From positions 1-15,842 of the forward strand of contig JALVLL010000049.1 in assembly GCA_027027485.1 (NCBI GenBank): 15,842 nt of DNA, in the 5' to 3' direction. Below the pieces are notes generated by a model, which saw nothing but the letters and a program-made list of their open reading frames with translations, was not told the origin of the DNA and did not search any database. This DNA is from Candidatus Bipolaricaulota bacterium (GTDB lineage: Bacteria > Bipolaricaulota > Bipolaricaulia > Bipolaricaulales > Bipolaricaulaceae). The position numbers were made by a program, and so were the translations under genes. Numbering within the stretch: position 1 is the stretch's first letter; the number at the start of each line of letters is the position of its first letter. Positions 13,604-15,842 of this stretch are shown piece after piece.

Positions 13604-13616
13604 AAGTGCAGGACAA
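13581..13616. repeat. Inverted repeat flanking the -10 box
   Basis: TTGTCCT (13581-13587) and AGGACAA (13610-13616) are perfect 7-bp complementary arms 22 bases apart, centred on the TATAGT -10 of the small-peptide promoter. The right arm begins at the predicted transcription start. This is operator-like, but could also be chance. Confidence 0.4.
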
Positions 13617-13640
13617 GGGAAAAGGAGGTGAAGGGAGAGC

Positions 13641-13724
13641 ATGTGCTGCGGCTGGTGGCTTCTTCTTTTGCTCTGGTGGTTGGCCTGGCTCGGGGCCTTC
13701 GTCGGTTGGTGGTGCTGCCCGTAG
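13641..13724 (+). CDS. 27-residue Trp/Leu/Cys-rich membrane peptide, near-palindromic
   Basis: Unrecognised small protein, too short for usual gene finders. The frame from ATG 13641 encodes MCCGWW, a hydrophobic core (LLLLL WW LAWLGAFV) and GWWCCP, then TAG. It has 7 Trp, 7 Leu and 4 Cys in 27 residues, no charged residue, and mirror-like ends (CCGWW ... GWWCC). Evidence that it is translated: AAGGAGGTGA (13622-13631), a perfect ten-base match to the usual 16S 3' end, sits nine bases before the ATG, and a 17-spaced promoter lies just upstream. The next gene starts nine bases after its stop, so the two are probably coupled. A single membrane span with Cys pairs at both faces is my inference; disulfide, metal or haem/quinone contacts are guesses. 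A leader peptide role is the alternative. Confidence 0.7.
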   Translation: MCCGWWLLLLLWWLAWLGAFVGWWCCP

Positions 13725-13733
13725 GGTAAGAGG

Positions 13734-14285
13734 GTGCTGAAGCGGTTCTTGCTTGTGGCCGGGCTCTTGGCCCTGGCCTTTTCTTCTTGGGGCCAAGGGT
13801 CCCAGGAGGAGCAATGGTATGAACGGTTGAAGCCCACGGGGCTCCCGCGGGAGGTGCTCGCGGTCCTCCCGGTGGAGATCCCCCCTCAGGGCTTCGGGTT
13901 CCCCCAGAAGGTCCTTTTCATCTTCGTATACGTTGACGATAGGGCCGTGAACTCACGCACCCGCTGGCGGGATGTGCTCGAGGAGTATGTGGATAAAAGG
14001 GCTGTGCTGATATGGGCTTACTCGCAGATGCCCCTCGTCCCCACGGTGTCCTTCGATCCCCTGGCCATATGGTTCTCCCAAGGGGAGAGGGAGTTCAAGC
14101 CGGAGCGTAAGGATTTCGTGGATCTAGAGGGGGATTTCCTCTCTGGGATCCTGTACGGAGGGAAGCCCGCGGCGGCCCTGGTCATACTCGGCGAGTGGCT
14201 CGACCCCGGGAAGCCCCTCGAGGTCCACTACGGGGACCTGGCCCAAGCGGTCATCCCGATGGTTTCCCAAGGGGAGGGCCAGTAA
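13734..14285 (+). CDS. Secreted protein of unknown function
   Basis: I do not recognise a family. 183 residues starting with a clear signal peptide (MLKRFLLVAGLLALAFSSWG, then QGSQEE), so it is exported. The mature part has no Cys and alternates hydrophobic strands with charged turns: KVLFIFVYVDDRAV, KRAVLIWAYSQMPLVPTVSFDPLAIWF, FLSGILYGGKPAAALVILGEW. This suggests a compact beta-rich or alpha/beta domain. The GTG start has only a weak AAGAGG directly before it, so translation probably depends on the small Trp/Cys peptide that ends nine bases upstream. The shared promoter and coupling suggest the peptide and this protein work together at the membrane; this is inference. Its 3' end overlaps the convergent deacetylase gene by 35 bases. 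Confidence 0.8.
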   Translation: MLKRFLLVAGLLALAFSSWGQGSQEEQWYERLKPTGLPREVLAVLPVEIPPQGFGFPQKVLFIFVYVDDRAVNSRTRWRDVLEEYVDKRAVLIWAYSQMPLVPTVSFDPLAIWFSQGEREFKPERKDFVDLEGDFLSGILYGGKPAAALVILGEWLDPGKPLEVHYGDLAQAVIPMVSQGEGQ

Positions 14286-15120
14286 GCGCCCCTCCCTCCT
14301 CGAGCCCCGCGATGAGCGCCTCCACCGCGGGCCCGATTATCTCCGGGACATATCCCCCCTCGAGCACCGCGAATGTGGGAAGTTTAAGCTTCCCCAGGAG
14401 TTTTCCTATCTCGCGGTAGTCGTCCACATCGAGGCCCATGGAGGCCAGAGGGTCGTATCTGTAGGTATCGAAGCCGGCGGAGATGGCGAGCTGCTGAAAC
14501 GGCCCCCTCCCTTCGGCCTCGGAGAGCGCTTCCTCCAGGGTCGCGAGATACATCTCGGGGCCACAGCGGGCCGGCAGAGGATAGTTCAGGCAGTTGTCAT
14601 GTGACTCCAACCCCGTTCCCGGGTAGTTCCAGCGCTGGTGCAGCGAGACGTAGACCACGCGTTCGTCCCCCAAAAACACCGCCTCGGTGCCGTTCCCGTG
14701 GTGCCCGTCTATGTCCGCGATGAGGGTTTTGAGCCCGGAGAGCCTTACCGCCACGGCGATGTTGTTGAAGTAGCAGAAGCCCCCCAGGAAATTGGGGCCG
14801 GCGTGATGGCCCGGGGGACGCATGAGGGAGAAGGCCCGCCTTTTCTGAGCCATCACCGCCGCGCCCACGGAAAGCCTGGCGTAAAAGCCTATGTTGGGGT
14901 ACCTCGGGCAGTCCGGGTCGTAGAAGTCCAGGGAATCCACCTTTCGGATCAGCCTCTCGGAGTGGACGCAGAGGAGCTCTTTATCGGACGCCGGTTCAGG
15001 CTCCACGAATTTGAACCCCCTTTCCCGGAGGTACTGGGAGGATATCCTGACCCTGGCCGGAGACTCGGGATGTGATGGTTCTTGGTACTCCAAGGCCTTG
15101 GGGCTATAAATGATCTCCAT
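14251..15120 (-). CDS. Histone deacetylase-superfamily amidohydrolase
   Basis: Zinc-dependent deacetylase of the HDAC/AcuC/acetylpolyamine amidohydrolase superfamily; bacterial members act on acetyl-lysine, acetylpolyamines or similar. 289 residues, complete core: RPPGHHAGP with His105-His106 (catalytic pair), GGFCYFNNIAVA, DIDGHHGNGT with zinc ligands Asp138 and His140, third ligand Asp218 in SAGFDTYRYDPLASM, and LEGGY with Tyr257. The ATG at 15120 shares the palindrome CATG with the divergent maf start. A GATAAT on its strand (15134-15129) lies 8 bases before the ATG and inside maf, implying a leaderless mRNA. The AcuC-type context (acetyl-CoA synthetase, acetyltransferase) is absent, so the substrate is open. 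Confidence 0.93.
   Translation of the reverse strand: MEIIYSPKALEYQEPSHPESPARVRISSQYLRERGFKFVEPEPASDKELLCVHSERLIRKVDSLDFYDPDCPRYPNIGFYARLSVGAAVMAQKRRAFSLMRPPGHHAGPNFLGGFCYFNNIAVAVRLSGLKTLIADIDGHHGNGTEAVFLGDERVVYVSLHQRWNYPGTGLESHDNCLNYPLPARCGPEMYLATLEEALSEAEGRGPFQQLAISAGFDTYRYDPLASMGLDVDDYREIGKLLGKLKLPTFAVLEGGYVPEIIGPAVEALIAGLEEGGALTGPPLGKPSG
15082..15110 (+). promoter_or_regulatory. Promoter of maf, located inside the deacetylase 5' coding region
   Basis: TTGGTA (15082-15087, 4 of 6) and TATAAA (15105-15110, 5 of 6) with a 17-base spacer. Eight bases separate the -10 from ATG 15119, so the mRNA would start at or next to the start codon. Confidence 0.6.
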
Positions 15121-15730
15121 GGCCGTGGATTATCCCCTGAGCTCCGGAAGGGCACAACGTATCGTGCTGGTCTCTTCCTCCCCCAGGAGGGCGGATCTTT
15201 TGCGTCTTTTGGTGGACGAGTTCGAGGTCCGTGCCCCTCAGGAAATCGAAGGGGAGGTCGGAAGGCCCTGGGATCTATTGGTGATCGCCGAAAGGAAGTT
15301 CCTTTCTGTGGAAAAGGGGCCCGACGAGATACTGGTCGCCGCCGACACCGGCGTATTCCACCGGGGTGTCCACTTGGGGAAGCCCCGGGACCTCGGGGAA
15401 GCGCGCGAGATGCTTTCGCGGCTTTCCGGCGATTGGCACCGCGTGTACACGGGCCTCGTGGTGATGGGGGGAGGGGCCGTGGTGAGGGAGCTCGTCTCCA
15501 CCCGAGTGAAGTTCCGGGAGATCTCACCGGAGGAGATAGACTGGTACCTCTCACGGGAGGATGTGTTGGACAAGGCCGGGGCATACGCCATCCAGGGCGC
15601 CGCGTCGGCCTTCGTGGAGGAAATCCAAGGGGATTTCACCAACGTTGTGGGTCTCCCCTTGGGGGCCCTTTACCGGGCGCTCGTGAGGTGCGGCTGGATC
15701 CCGGTTGTGGGGAGGGGGAGCGGGGGGTAA
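15119..15730 (+). CDS. maf: Maf-family nucleoside triphosphate pyrophosphatase
   Basis: House-cleaning pyrophosphatase that hydrolyses dTTP/UTP or modified nucleotides to monophosphates. 203 residues with the family motifs: VLVSSSPRRADLL (phosphate loop, about 16-28), AERKF, VAADTGVFHRGVHLGKP (the ADT catalytic Asp), HRVYTGLVV, and DKAGAYAIQGAASAFVEEIQGDFTNVVGLPL near the end. I chose ATG 15119: the predicted transcript starts at about 15117, so the in-frame ATG at 15110 would be upstream of the mRNA, and there is no Shine-Dalgarno. The N-terminus is about 12 residues longer than usual before the VLxS motif. The stop overlaps the topoisomerase start as TAATG. Confidence 0.93.
   Translation: MAVDYPLSSGRAQRIVLVSSSPRRADLLRLLVDEFEVRAPQEIEGEVGRPWDLLVIAERKFLSVEKGPDEILVAADTGVFHRGVHLGKPRDLGEAREMLSRLSGDWHRVYTGLVVMGGGAVVRELVSTRVKFREISPEEIDWYLSREDVLDKAGAYAIQGAASAFVEEIQGDFTNVVGLPLGALYRALVRCGWIPVVGRGSGG
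15129..15157 (-). promoter_or_regulatory. Promoter of the deacetylase gene, located inside the maf 5' coding region
   Basis: On the minus strand TTGTGC (15157-15152, 3 of 6) then 17 bases then GATAAT (15134-15129, 5 of 6), with eight bases to ATG 15120. Geometry mirrors the maf promoter on the other strand. Confidence 0.5.
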
Positions 15731-15842
15731 TGTCCGGTGCGGAGATGTCGCGGGTAATCATCGTGGAATCGCCCACCAAGGCCCGGACCATAGGCCAGTA
15801 CCTCGGCCGGGGTTATACGGTGCTTTTCTCCAAGGGACATGT
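15730..15842 (+). CDS. topA: DNA topoisomerase I, N-terminal fragment (continues beyond window)
   Basis: Type IA topoisomerase that relaxes negatively supercoiled DNA. Only 37 codons are visible, but VIIVESPTKARTIGQYLGRGYTVLFSKGHV is the TopA start: the TOPRIM catalytic Glu in VESPTKA, then the SxGHV segment. ATG 15730 overlaps the maf stop in TAATG behind a G-rich stretch; ATG 15745, in the same frame, is a possible later start with the sequence GGAG just before it. It appears to be co-transcribed with maf. Confidence 0.92.
   Translation, partial: MSGAEMSRVIIVESPTKARTIGQYLGRGYTVLFSKGH

Noticed and set aside
13641..13724. Trp-attenuator leader peptide
   Set aside because: Trp codons are many but spread over the whole peptide, and no tryptophan gene or terminator/antiterminator pair follows; the downstream gene encodes an exported protein. 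Kept only as a weak alternative.
1..15842. CRISPR arrays, insertion sequences, attachment sites, replication origin
   Set aside because: No regularly spaced repeats, transposase or integrase domains, or DnaA-box clusters were seen; the only tandem repeat is the 12-bp pair at 9742-9765, and tRNA 3' ends show no duplicated segments nearby apart from the Arg tRNA paralogue.

Overview
The window is 15.8 kb of GC-rich, gene-dense bacterial chromosome. IspD (MEP isoprenoid pathway), HtrA, FtsEX, PrmC, NAD kinase and the start of a type IA topoisomerase mark it as bacterial. I cannot assign a phylum from the sequence alone. The Mut7-C/ubiquitin-fold protein, short spacers, leaderless-type promoters and high GC would fit a deep-branching or thermophilic lineage such as Bipolaricaulota/Acetothermia or Deinococcus-Thermus, but this is inference. 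I saw no insertion sequence, prophage, CRISPR array or rRNA, and no stretch over 300 bases lacks a gene.

Layout. (1) 1-2134, minus strand: overlapping operon prmC > ftsE-like > ftsX-like, the last cut by the window edge. The FtsE-like ATPase has a good Walker A but has lost the other ATPase motifs. (2) 2171-3448, plus: a consensus promoter drives a short TolB-like propeller lipoprotein coupled to ispD. (3) 3380-4186, minus: Mut7-C RNase-like protein, overlapping ispD tail to tail. (4) 4278-5696, plus: HtrA protease. (5) 5716-6111, plus: five tRNAs (Pro-CGG, Gly-TCC, Arg-TCT, His-GTG, Arg-TCG). (6) 6281-9720, plus: oligopeptide-type ABC importer (binding protein, hairpin terminator, two permeases) without ATPase genes, then a small flavin-binding protein behind a duplicated -10 repeat. 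(7) 13522-10197, minus: NitT/TauT-type ABC importer (binding protein, ATPase, permease) chained by ATGA overlaps and followed by NAD kinase. (8) 13641-14285, plus: a 27-residue Trp/Leu/Cys peptide not normally annotated, followed by a secreted protein of unknown function. (9) 15120-14251, minus, and 15119-15730, plus: HDAC-family deacetylase and Maf, divergent and sharing one CATG as start codons. (10) 15730-end, plus: topoisomerase I start.

The most interesting region is 13.5-14.3 kb. Two divergent promoters sit almost symmetrically around one Crp-like dyad. One promoter drives the transporter. The other drives the near-palindromic CCGWW...GWWCC peptide, which has a ten-base perfect Shine-Dalgarno, plus the unknown secreted protein. 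The second is the HDAC/Maf junction, where each gene's promoter lies inside the other's coding sequence. At the window scale, several genes with their own promoter have a -10 box only 8-11 bases before the ATG, implying leaderless mRNAs, while genes inside operons carry Shine-Dalgarno sequences or overlap their neighbour. All three convergent gene pairs overlap at their 3' ends.
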